Assembly (NCBI GenBank): GCA_039519185.1
Contig: CM076846.1
Coordinates: 150,054,605 to 150,118,604 of the forward strand
Direction of reading: 5' to 3'
DNA from: Astragalus membranaceus
Taxonomy: Eukaryota > Streptophyta > Magnoliopsida > Fabales > Fabaceae
Length of the DNA stretch: 64,000 bases
In this document: positions 56,220 through 64,000 of the stretch, piece by piece
How the letters are laid out: each line of letters opens with the position of its first letter
Position numbering within the stretch: position 1 is the stretch's first letter
The notes under the pieces: model-generated
The model's input: only the letters and a program-made list of their open reading frames with translations
The model's database searches: none
What the model was told of the DNA's origin: nothing
Made by a program: the position numbers and the translations under genes

Positions 56220-57503
56220 TTATCCTTGCTCGATTCTAACTTCGTTTAACGTTGGCTTATATTGTTTTAAATACTTGCCATTTATTTTGAAGATTATATT
56301 TTCGTCACCCAATTCTTCGACTTCGTATGCCCCATTAGAAAAACATTGCAATATGCGAAGTGGACCTTCCCAACTGGGTGACCATTTACCCAAAACTCTA
56401 TCTTTTTTATCCATAGGTAACAATACTTTCCAAACTAAATCACCTGAATTAAAGGTTTTTAACTTAACCTTTTTGTTATAAGCTTTAGCTACTCTTTCCT
56501 TCTGTCGAATAAGCATTTCCAAAGCTAATAACCTTTTCTCGTCTAAATCAACTAACTCATCAAGCATCATATTCCAATAATGATCAAAAGGAATTTCATA
56601 CTGTCTTTGAATTCTTGTTGATTGTAAACAGATTTCGACAGGCAATACTGCATCGTGTCCAAAGGTTAACCTGTATGGAGTAGCATTGATAGATTCTTTG
56701 GGTGAATTTCTACAAGCCCATAAAACTTGATCCAAAGTGTTATGCCAATTTCTGGGTTTTTTCCCAACATGCTTTTTAATCAAGTTAATAATGATCTTGT
56801 TGGCAGCTTCCACTTGACCATTGGCTTGTGCATAATATGGTGTCGAAGTTAATAACTTAAAACCAATTTCAGAAGCAAATTCCACCATTTTTCGACCAGT
56901 GAAAACAGAACCCTGATCTGTAGTTATGGTTTCTGCAATTCCAAACCTATAAATAATATGATTTTGGATAAACCGTATTACTGCTTCTTGATCAACATTA
57001 GTTAAAGGTATTGCTTCAACCCATTTGGTAAAATAATCAATTCCTACCAAAATATACTTATGACCTTTTGATGATGTTGGCTTTATTTCTCCAATTATAT
57101 CCAGAGCCCAACCTCTGAATGGCCAAGGTTTCACTATGGCATGCAATTCATTTGCAGGTACATGTTGTATTCCAGCATGCTTTTGACACTCTTGGCATCC
57201 TTTGGCAAACTCTATACAATCTTTCAAAATTGATGGCCAATATATTCCTTGTCGAAATAATAGCCATTTCATTTTATGGCCTACTTGGTGTGAACCACAA
57301 GCTCCACTGTGTGTTTCAGAAACTGCTAAATATGCCTCATTTTCATTAAGACATTTCAATAATACTCCTTCAGGAGTTTTCTTAAACAATTCGTTTCCAA
57401 TTATCACATAGCTTAAAGCTCTGTACTTTACCTTTTTATTGGTATTTCCTGTGGGATTTTGCAAGTATTCTACAATAGGCTTTCGCCAATCACCATTGGC
57501 CAT
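56220..57503 (-). CDS. Integrase
   Basis: 427 codons from the first ATG. The true frame probably continues upstream to the G tract at 57587-57595. The zinc-binding HHCC region reads ETHSGACGSHQVGHKM ... CQECQKH. The catalytic triad is visible as LDIIGE (D), TTDQGSVF (D) and GQVEAANK (E). The C-terminus has LVWKVLLPMDKKDRVLGKW and GAYEVEEL. It would insert element cDNA into nuclear DNA. No stop codon interrupts this segment. As part of a polyprotein it needs the upstream frame, which is shifted. Confidence 0.9.
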   Translation of the reverse strand: MANGDWRKPIVEYLQNPTGNTNKKVKYRALSYVIIGNELFKKTPEGVLLKCLNENEAYLAVSETHSGACGSHQVGHKMKWLLFRQGIYWPSILKDCIEFAKGCQECQKHAGIQHVPANELHAIVKPWPFRGWALDIIGEIKPTSSKGHKYILVGIDYFTKWVEAIPLTNVDQEAVIRFIQNHIIYRFGIAETITTDQGSVFTGRKMVEFASEIGFKLLTSTPYYAQANGQVEAANKIIINLIKKHVGKKPRNWHNTLDQVLWACRNSPKESINATPYRLTFGHDAVLPVEICLQSTRIQRQYEIPFDHYWNMMLDELVDLDEKRLLALEMLIRQKERVAKAYNKKVKLKTFNSGDLVWKVLLPMDKKDRVLGKWSPSWEGPLRILQCFSNGAYEVEELGDENIIFKINGKYLKQYKPTLNEVRIEQG

Positions 57504-57526
57504 ATTGTCAATAGCAAAAACTTCTG

Positions 57527-58141
57527 CTAAAAAAACTTCATCAACAATGTGGTGTTGTTCGATACATTCCTCATCTGTATTTGTTGCCCCCCCCCAGTTT
57601 TTGGTGTTGACAATAATGATGAAGAAATATCATCAGACACGAGTTTGTCTTTTATTTCGACTAATTCTTCAAGGCTTTGTTTTGAAACTCTATAACCTGA
57701 TGCAATTTGGGCCAAATCATTCGCCACTTGATTATCAACTCGTGGTAAATGTTCTAAATGAACAGAGTCAAATCTCTTTAATAAGGAATTGGCCATAATA
57801 AAGTATTTAATAAGGTGTTCTTTAATACATTTATATTCTTTGGTCATTTGTTTGATAACCAATTCTGAATCACCTTTTATTTCAATACATCTTGCCCCCA
57901 GCTCAAGTAAAATTTCAAGGCCTATAATAAGAGCCTCATACTCAGCTTCATTATTTGAGCAATGATTTCGAATTTTACACTTGTACTTCGTTGGAATGTT
58001 ATTTGGTGAAATAATTAAAACACCAATCCCAACCCCTTTTTTATGACTCGAACCATCAAAATACAACCTCCAAGGATATGTGTCTACGAAATGTAATGTT
58101 TCTTCGACAACAGAGTGGTCCACTATAAAATCAGCAACCAC
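57527..58141 (-). CDS. Second (archaeal-type) RNase H domain
   Basis: WRLYFDGSSHKKGVGIGVLI, NNEAEYEALIIGLEILLELG, IEIKGDSELVIKQM and HLPRVDNQVANDLAQIA carry the D-E-D-D residues of RNase HI. A second RNase H following the one joined to RT is diagnostic for the Tat/Ogre lineage. The frame continues from the RT frame after a TGA at 58202-58204. It runs out of frame in a G-rich homopolymer (57587-57595) and ends with a spurious C-terminus. Confidence 0.85.
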   Translation of the reverse strand: MVADFIVDHSVVEETLHFVDTYPWRLYFDGSSHKKGVGIGVLIISPNNIPTKYKCKIRNHCSNNEAEYEALIIGLEILLELGARCIEIKGDSELVIKQMTKEYKCIKEHLIKYFIMANSLLKRFDSVHLEHLPRVDNQVANDLAQIASGYRVSKQSLEELVEIKDKLVSDDISSSLLSTPKTGGGQQIQMRNVSNNTTLLMKFF

Positions 58142-58201
58142 TTGTCCTTTAATTGATTTTAAAGGTTGATAAGTTAAGTCATATTCAGATAAAGCTAAAG
58201 C

Positions 58202-59866
58202 TCATTTACCAATTCTACTATGCATTATTGGTTTCGACAACATGTGCTTAATAATATCAGAATGCGAATAAACACAAACATTAGCTGGCTTTATATATTG
58301 CTTTAACTTTGTGCATGAAAAATACAAGCAAAGGCACAACTTTTCTATAGAACTGTACCTAGTTTCAGCATCTATTAAGACTCTACTAAGGTAATATATG
58401 GCTCTTTCGATACCATTATCATCCTCTTGAGCTAACATGCTACCTATTGTTTTTTCAGATGCTGCTATATACAATTTGAGCACTTTGTTTCTAATAATAG
58501 GCATTAGAATTGGTGGTTTCATCAAATAAGACTTAATTTCTTCAAAGGCTGCTTGATGAACTGATTCCCATTTGAAAACTTCTTCTTTCTTCAGTCTCAA
58601 CAATGGCGAAAATGCTTGAGTTTTGCCACTTAGATTTGATATGAATCTTCGTAGGAAATTGATTTTTCCCAACAATGACTGAAGTTCTTTTTTGGTTGAA
58701 GGAGCATTCGTTTCAATTATAGCTTTAGTCTTATTCTGATTGATTTCAATGCCTTTTTTGTGCACCACAAAACCCAAGAAATCTCCTGCACGCACACAGA
58801 AGGCACATTTTAATGGATTCATTTTCAATCCATATTTCCCCATTCTTTCAAAAGATTGTCGAAGATGGTCTAAATGGCCATTTTCTGAGGAAGATTTAAC
58901 TACCACATCATCTATGTATATTTGCATAAAGTTTTCAATAAAATCATGAAACATACAATTCATTGCCCTCTGATATGTAGCACCAGCATTTTTTAAACCA
59001 AATGGCATTACTACCCATTCATAAATACCTAATGCTCCTGGGCAACGAAATGCAGTTTTCGATACATCTTCTTCAGCAATAAAGATTTGATTATACTCAG
59101 AATAACCATCAAGCATGCTGAGGTATTCAAATCCTGCTGCTGAATCTATCAACATTTCTGCCACAGGCATTGCATATTCATCTTTGGGAGTTGCATTATT
59201 CAAGTCTCTAAAATCTATGCAAACTCTAAGAGTGCCATTTTTCTTAATTACAGGAACTATATTAGCTAACCATTCGACATACCTGGCAGTTCTGATGAAT
59301 TTGTTCTTGAACAACCTTTCGATCTCCTCTTTAATTTTAGTTAATATTTGAGGAGCAAACCTTCTTGGCATCTGCTTCACTGGCTTCTTATCTGGTCGAA
59401 TTGGCAATTGTAATTCTACAATGTCTCGACTCAATCCAGGCATTTCGTCATAGTCCCAAGCAAAACAATCTTTGAACTCCCTTAGCAATGTTATAACTTG
59501 GGTTTTCAATGCAACATCCAGGTATGCACTAACAAAAGTTGGCCTCTTCTTTGAGCCATCTCCCAAATCTACTTCCTCTAATGGATCTTGAGCTTGCATT
59601 CGCTTTGTTGAATCTCTAGGATCCTTTTCAAAACCTAATGGCTCATTATCATAAATGCAATCAAGCTTTTCATTCATAATAATGCCATTTTCGTCTACAG
59701 AACCTTTGGCGTCGACAGCCATTGTTTGATGATTTAATTCGGCTTCCATAGCCGTTTTTAACTTATTTTCGGCCATATAAGCCGTAATCTTGTTCCATGC
59801 ATTAGGAACTGACATGGGAAACATTTTAAGAATCAGAATACCACCCTTCAGGTTGGGCAGTAGCAT
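58202..59866 (-). CDS. Reverse transcriptase with first RNase H
   Basis: 554 codons from the listed start. RT motifs are in order: TLRVCIDFRDLNNATPKD, YSEYNQIFIAEEDVSKTAF, VMPFGLKNAGATYQRAM, the catalytic QIYIDDVVVKS (YIDD), LKCAFCVRAGDFLGF and the INFLRRFISNLS thumb. The first RNase H follows (LKLYIAASEKTIGSMLAQED) and is cut by a TGA at 58202 exactly where a conserved Trp (GKWALALSEYDL) is expected. This suggests a TGG-to-TGA change. All RT catalytic residues are present. It overlaps the protease frame by 41 nt in another phase. Confidence 0.9.
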   Translation of the reverse strand: MLLPNLKGGILILKMFPMSVPNAWNKITAYMAENKLKTAMEAELNHQTMAVDAKGSVDENGIIMNEKLDCIYDNEPLGFEKDPRDSTKRMQAQDPLEEVDLGDGSKKRPTFVSAYLDVALKTQVITLLREFKDCFAWDYDEMPGLSRDIVELQLPIRPDKKPVKQMPRRFAPQILTKIKEEIERLFKNKFIRTARYVEWLANIVPVIKKNGTLRVCIDFRDLNNATPKDEYAMPVAEMLIDSAAGFEYLSMLDGYSEYNQIFIAEEDVSKTAFRCPGALGIYEWVVMPFGLKNAGATYQRAMNCMFHDFIENFMQIYIDDVVVKSSSENGHLDHLRQSFERMGKYGLKMNPLKCAFCVRAGDFLGFVVHKKGIEINQNKTKAIIETNAPSTKKELQSLLGKINFLRRFISNLSGKTQAFSPLLRLKKEEVFKWESVHQAAFEEIKSYLMKPPILMPIIRNKVLKLYIAASEKTIGSMLAQEDDNGIERAIYYLSRVLIDAETRYSSIEKLCLCLYFSCTKLKQYIKPANVCVYSHSDIIKHMLSKPIMHSRIGK

Positions 59867-60467
59867 CTCCTATTATTTGCCTTTCCCAAACAAAACCATA
59901 GTTTGGATGCAAATTAACTGAAGCAAATACATTATCAGCAGGAATGTATGCCTCATTAGAAGATGGACATGGCGCAATGTTCGCCAATTTTTTCTCAAAA
60001 TTTTCCTTGGTAATGTGATTTACGTCAGCACGAAAATAACTTTGGTCTGCTTCAATGTATTCGACAAGACCATCTTCCTTCCACATCACTAGTCTCTGAT
60101 GTACTGTTGAAGGCACAGCACCGACTCCATGTATCCACTCCTTCCCAAGTAACATATTGAAGTTTGCTTTGGAAGCAATTACTAAGAACAGAGTGGTCCT
60201 CTTGATAGTTCCAACAATCAATTCCACTTCAATTGCTCCAAGAGAGTAACCAGTTTTGCCTTCGTAATTACTTAAGACAATATTGTGTGGTTTAAGGTCA
60301 GTGATGGATATGCCTATCTTCTTCATAAGCACTTCAGGCATAAGATTCACAGCAGCACCTCCATCAACTAACACTTTGTTGATGCCAATGCCATTAACCT
60401 TAGCCTGAATATATAAAGGCTTCAGGTGATTCTGCATACTCGTATCTGGCCTCTCGAAAGTAGCCAC
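59826..60467 (-). CDS. Aspartic protease region
   Basis: Follows gag in the same frame after a TAG. Retropepsin signature LVDGGAAVNLMPEVLMKKIG with the catalytic Asp in DGG, then the ANFNMLLGKEWIHGVGAVPS motif. It would cut the polyprotein. The frame runs out near 59826 and RT continues in another phase; this could be a frameshift mutation or a programmed event. Confidence 0.85.
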   Translation of the reverse strand: MATFERPDTSMQNHLKPLYIQAKVNGIGINKVLVDGGAAVNLMPEVLMKKIGISITDLKPHNIVLSNYEGKTGYSLGAIEVELIVGTIKRTTLFLVIASKANFNMLLGKEWIHGVGAVPSTVHQRLVMWKEDGLVEYIEADQSYFRADVNHITKENFEKKLANIAPCPSSNEAYIPADNVFASVNLHPNYGFVWERQIIGDATAQPEGWYSDS

Positions 60468-61847
60468 CTACTCTTCGACACAGCCATCATTCATCACATA
60501 GTAACACATGGGTTTGTGACAAGCCATATCTTCAGTAAAATCTTCCTCACTATTAGGCACAGTTATGACATCATATTCCAATGGCAATATTGACACCACA
60601 TTACAGACGACATCAAAGTCATCATCAGAATCATCAAAACCAGAACCTATGTCCTCGTCAAAGTCAGACTGAGCTTCTTTCCCTTTAGATGTCGAAGATG
60701 GAGGACAGATTCTTTCAAGTGCAGGCCTTCTAGGTTTTTCCATCAAAACATCCTTACTTTTTGCCTTATTTACCCCACTTGTAAGCTTAGCAAGATCAGC
60801 ACTAGTACTTGCTTCAACCTTAGAAGCCACCTTCTTATCACCCACCTGGACTTTGATTCCAAAGTGACTAGGAACCTTGTTCACGTCTAAAAAAGCTTTT
60901 TTCTTCTGGTTTCTCTGAAAACGACGCCACTGGGTTTTAGTCATAGGATTCTTACCTTTATAATTATTCCAATAATTATACTTGTTGGAATCACCTTGAT
61001 GGACAACTTGAGCGTGTGCATTGTTGTGAACCCATTTTCCAACAGGGGAATTCATTTGTGGAACGAAGGATTTACCAAACAGTCTTATGGATCCTTTCTT
61101 TCCTGGCTCTTGGCTTGTCGAAGGCTTAGTCGAAACATTAGCCTTGCTAGATGAAGGCTTAGTCGTAACATTAGCCTTGTAACCAGGAAGCTCAGTGCTA
61201 CCAAAATCAAAAGATGGCCTATTGTCAAGCCATTTCCTCTTACGTTGTTCCTGATCCTGGTACCCTTCAACAGCTTTAGCTGCTTCTTTGTCGAAAACAG
61301 CACTGCACCTAGGACATAGCATAACCTCAGAATTGTTCCACTTACATCTGTTGAGGAAATCTATCAATTCCTCTTCAGCTTTTGGGAACACAACATGTAA
61401 CTTCCCATCATATTCTTTCAAGGTTATTTCTTGTTTCTTCCCTTCAGCATATATAAAACCTTCCAATTTCTTGGTGGAGGATTTAAGTTTCTTTGGAGGA
61501 TCTTTCATTTCAGCATCTACCATGTTTATATTCATTTCGAAAGGTCCTGTATACATGGTTTCAGCTTTGGGTAAAGGGTCATCTACAACTTGCATTTGAG
61601 TTTTCATCTTTCTATCTTCAAATTTTAATCTCCCTTCTTCGATTGCTTTTTGCACAAGATCCCTGAAAAGCACACAACGGTCAGTGTTATGTCCCAAAAA
61701 ATTATGGAACTTACAATAACCCTTTTTCTTTCTCTGGTCAAGAGTTGGTACTTTTAAGCCACTAGGTACCAATATCTGACCATCTTTTACTAACAGCTCA
61801 AATATTTCATCACATTTAGTAACATCAAAAGTATATGTCTTAGGCAC
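60468..61847 (-). CDS. Gag C-terminal region with zinc-knuckle-like cluster
   Basis: In frame with the upstream gag core but separated by a TGA at about 61851. Contains GYCKFHNFLGHNTDRCVLFR, a Cys/His cluster like that of Ogre/Tat Gag, followed by a long Lys/Ser-rich linker and an acidic stretch (DEDIGSGFDDSDDDFD). It ends at a TAG directly before the protease segment. The first codon taken here is GTG just after the in-frame stop, so this is a segment of a polyprotein, not a separate gene. Confidence 0.8.
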   Translation of the reverse strand: MPKTYTFDVTKCDEIFELLVKDGQILVPSGLKVPTLDQRKKKGYCKFHNFLGHNTDRCVLFRDLVQKAIEEGRLKFEDRKMKTQMQVVDDPLPKAETMYTGPFEMNINMVDAEMKDPPKKLKSSTKKLEGFIYAEGKKQEITLKEYDGKLHVVFPKAEEELIDFLNRCKWNNSEVMLCPRCSAVFDKEAAKAVEGYQDQEQRKRKWLDNRPSFDFGSTELPGYKANVTTKPSSSKANVSTKPSTSQEPGKKGSIRLFGKSFVPQMNSPVGKWVHNNAHAQVVHQGDSNKYNYWNNYKGKNPMTKTQWRRFQRNQKKKAFLDVNKVPSHFGIKVQVGDKKVASKVEASTSADLAKLTSGVNKAKSKDVLMEKPRRPALERICPPSSTSKGKEAQSDFDEDIGSGFDDSDDDFDVVCNVVSILPLEYDVITVPNSEEDFTEDMACHKPMCYYVMNDGCVEE

Positions 61848-61850
61848 AAA

Positions 61851-62618
61851 TCAGTCATTTTTTGGCCCAACAGGATTTTTCCCATTAGCAGGCCTTAGTA
61901 ATTTACAAGTATAAGGAGGACCAGGCTTGAGTTCAGCCACATCTATCTCCTCTCTTTCGACATCACTAAGTGTGGTGTCGAATTCTTCTTCGACATAAGC
62001 TACTTTTTCTTTTTTATGAAACCTATTTGACGTAGACTTTTCTTCTTTAAGCCTTTCCACCTGTCGAACTCTGTCAGCTAATTGGGCCATATCCCTTAGA
62101 TGAGATGTGTCCAATTTCTTCCTGGTCGAATAATCAAGGCCACCAGCACCCATTTCGACGAGTTCATGTTCAGGCACTTGTGTGAAACAACGAGCCTTCA
62201 GTAGCCTAAACCTATTCAAATAGTCATCAACAGTTTCAGGTATTTTGCGCTGAACACTGGCCAGTTCTTTGAGACTAATCTTCGATTGGCCCATGTAAAA
62301 TTGCGCATGAAATGCTTTTTCTAATTGCCCCCATGTGAAAATAGAACCAGGGGGTAATGTAGTAAACCAAGTAAAAGCGTTTTTTGTTAAAGAATTTGGG
62401 AAATATTTCATTTTCAAATTCTCATTTTGGGCTATATCCCCAGACTCAGTCAAATAACGAGCAAAATGTTCGACAGTAGACTCTTTTGTGTCACCACCAA
62501 ACTTAGTATATTTAGGAACTTTCCAGCCCCTTGGTAACTCAGTTTGCAACACATATTCACACAATGGTGATATGAAATTTGGCCTATGTAAACCTATGTT
62601 AAGACCATTTTGCACCAT
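61851..62618 (-). CDS. Gag core domain
   Basis: Retrotransposon gag core: LPRGWKVPKYTKFGGDTKE, FPNSLTKNAFTWFTTLPPGS, IFTWGQLEKAFHAQFYMG and PETVDDYLNRFRLLKARCF. Continuous in frame with the N-terminal segment except for a TGA at 62667-62669, and with the C-terminal segment except for a TGA at about 61851. It forms the capsid. Confidence 0.85.
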   Translation of the reverse strand: MVQNGLNIGLHRPNFISPLCEYVLQTELPRGWKVPKYTKFGGDTKESTVEHFARYLTESGDIAQNENLKMKYFPNSLTKNAFTWFTTLPPGSIFTWGQLEKAFHAQFYMGQSKISLKELASVQRKIPETVDDYLNRFRLLKARCFTQVPEHELVEMGAGGLDYSTRKKLDTSHLRDMAQLADRVRQVERLKEEKSTSNRFHKKEKVAYVEEEFDTTLSDVEREEIDVAELKPGPPYTCKLLRPANGKNPVGPKND

Positions 62619-62666
62619 TATAGTTTCTACTAAAGTGGCTATATTATCATGAACGTCAGCATTATT

Positions 62667-63440
62667 TCATTGTACTTGTCGAACAACCTCGTCAGCGTTC
62701 TGGTTTCGGTTTACCAAAACTACTTCAGGGATATGATTTGCTAACCCTTGTTGTTCGCCTACAACTGCCTGGGCTTCGACCGTAACCGCTCTTTGAGGGT
62801 TACCAGGCATATTACCCACCACATTGGGAATTTGCCTATTATTAACCGTTGGGGTCCCAAAGAAATCTGCAATTCGACCCATTTGATTGGCTAACATTTG
62901 GTAACTAGTGTTAGTATTTTGAATCAATGGATTAAAAACTGTACCAATTTGTTGGGTTAACATATTAACCATATCATGATTACTCTCATCAACTTGTTGT
63001 CGTAAGGCAAACAAAGATTCATTGGTTAATGCAGTAGGATTTCGACCCATTACACTTTCAGAAGAAACATGTATGGGAGACATGGTCGAAATATGTGGCA
63101 TTCCAGTAGGCATGCCATATGACCCAGAAGGAAATGCAGGAAAACTTACATTATGAAAATGTGGATTTAAACCGCTTCCTATTGCCATATAAGGATTATG
63201 AAGTCCCATATGTGACGGCAAAGGCATAGGTATAGATGCCATGTTTGACTGCGTTAATCCAACGTTAGTCATTGATACTGAAGGAACAGTTGTTGATGAT
63301 GATGGGGATACTGTTCCCACAACCAACCCTGCATTTACGTTTGCAGAGTCTACTATTGTTCCCTGTTCTTGTGAAATCACAGGATTAGAACTAGACGCAT
63401 TATTAGTAGGACGAACCATTTTTCCACTTCTTAAGTGCAT
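62667..63440 (-). CDS. Gag N-terminal region
   Basis: 257 codons from the ATG at 63440 (MHLRSGKMVRPTNNASSSNP), about 50 nt inside the primer-binding site, so very likely the true start. Rich in Ser, Thr, Pro, Met and Asn, with no recognised domain. Ends at an in-frame TGA after VVRQVQ. Confidence 0.8.
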   Translation of the reverse strand: MHLRSGKMVRPTNNASSSNPVISQEQGTIVDSANVNAGLVVGTVSPSSSTTVPSVSMTNVGLTQSNMASIPMPLPSHMGLHNPYMAIGSGLNPHFHNVSFPAFPSGSYGMPTGMPHISTMSPIHVSSESVMGRNPTALTNESLFALRQQVDESNHDMVNMLTQQIGTVFNPLIQNTNTSYQMLANQMGRIADFFGTPTVNNRQIPNVVGNMPGNPQRAVTVEAQAVVGEQQGLANHIPEVVLVNRNQNADEVVRQVQ

Positions 63441-63492
63441 GCAAATACGAACACATACAAGAACATAGAAAAATTACGTATTAAAGGCAAAC

Positions 63493-63511
63493 GGTCCCAC
63501 TGGGCGTGCCA
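63493..63511 (-). other. Primer-binding site
   Basis: TGGCACGCCCAGTGGGACC on the minus strand, three bases from the LTR end. It differs from the site of the TR-GAG family. The tRNA is not assigned. Confidence 0.8.
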
Positions 63512-63514
63512 ATT

Positions 63515-64000
63515 TGTTTGCTGGTGTTTTTAGCAAACAATCACTGGTTTTATTAGAAATGTTTGTGAGATTAAACCAGAAATCTCTGAAGCAATTGCCT
63601 TTAAACACCACAGTTTGTCAACAAATATATTTTTAAAAAGGAGACAATTCACCATGAACATGTAAATCAAAGAAAAAGAAGTAGTAAAATGGAACGCAGA
63701 AATATAAAATGACTTGTATTGAAAACAATAAATTGCATTAAATGTAAAGAGAAAGGTGCACAAATTCACATACGTGGTACAATGATTCTTTTACTCTGTT
63801 TTCGCTGTAACTTGGAAGTTAGAGTTTCAGAACTGTGTGTTTGGTATAATAATTTGGCACCCTTGATTTCTACGTGAAAACCACTATTTATACAGAAAAT
63901 AATGACTGAAATGTAAACTGCTATGGACACGTGGCTACGTCTCATTAACCAATGATGGACTTCGTGCCACGTTCGACGCCACATAACTGCCCACGTTGAA
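63515..64000 (-). repeat. 5' LTR, cut by the window edge
   Basis: Begins TGTTTGCTGGTG in plus coordinates (CACCAGCAAACA at the LTR end on the minus strand). The part from 63636 to 64000 appears identical to 51905-52269. Confidence 0.9.

Larger units (their letters stand above)
51905..64000 (-). mobile_element. Young Tat-lineage Ty3/gypsy retrotransposon with a spliced antisense gene
   Basis: Order on the minus strand: 5' LTR (63515 past the window end), primer-binding site, gag, protease, RT with RNase H, second RNase H, integrase, then the antisense plus-strand gene, polypurine tract, and 3' LTR to 51905. The 365 bp shared by the two LTRs (51905-52269 and 63636-64000) look identical, so insertion was recent. 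The 3' LTR lacks its outer 121 bp or so. Dual RNase H and the DGGAAVN protease motif place it in the Tat/Ogre group. Confidence 0.9.

Overview
This is plant nuclear DNA. It has nested LTR retrotransposons with 5-bp target-site duplications (TSDs), CACTA and hAT DNA transposons, tRNA-derived SINEs, short GT-AG introns, and one ordinary plant gene (a class B1 heat-shock factor). Very long Ogre/Tat-type LTRs and the style of the host exons suggest a legume; that is an inference and the species is not identified. About 90% of the window is mobile DNA.

Layout. 1-1812: partial gag-only (TR-GAG-like) element. 2096-3777: small insertions (three SINEs and a 5'-truncated LINE, each with its own TSD). 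3853-8104: a 4.25-kb Ogre-type solo LTR (TSD gacgt). 8112-9858: microsatellite and AT-rich DNA. 9864-19027: a three-level nest, namely a TR-GAG element (TSD tatga) containing a Tekay-like Ty3/gypsy element at 11295-17131 (TSD ggtcg), which contains an Athila-like solo LTR at 12614-14245 (TSD atgtc). 19399-24151, 32185-34913 and 37936 to about 41200: three related CACTA transposons. Each has the same palindromic subterminal repeat and each carries spliced-gene fragments of host genes (Nudix, SDI1/MS5-like, bHLH, FAD oxidoreductase, NPF transporter, TGA bZIP). 36537-37371: a hAT element (8-bp TSD).

26323-29299 (minus) is the only clear host gene, a two-exon HSFB1-like heat-shock factor. Its leader holds two upstream ORFs, one of them 47 codons and Phe-rich, and its upstream region has heat-shock elements. 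This suggests both transcriptional and translational control.

41609-51897 is an inverted-repeat (MULE-like) element split by an Ogre-type element (42156-51349, TSD cacgg) that has lost its RT. 51905-64000 is a young Tat-lineage Ty3/gypsy element on the minus strand with gag, protease, RT, dual RNase H and integrase. Between integrase and the 3' LTR it carries, on the opposite strand, an apparently intact four-exon gene for a 986-residue protein with a plant mobile domain, a Lys-rich stretch and a coiled coil. This antisense gene, with its own TATA box and three 83-88-bp introns in frame, is the most interesting object in the window.
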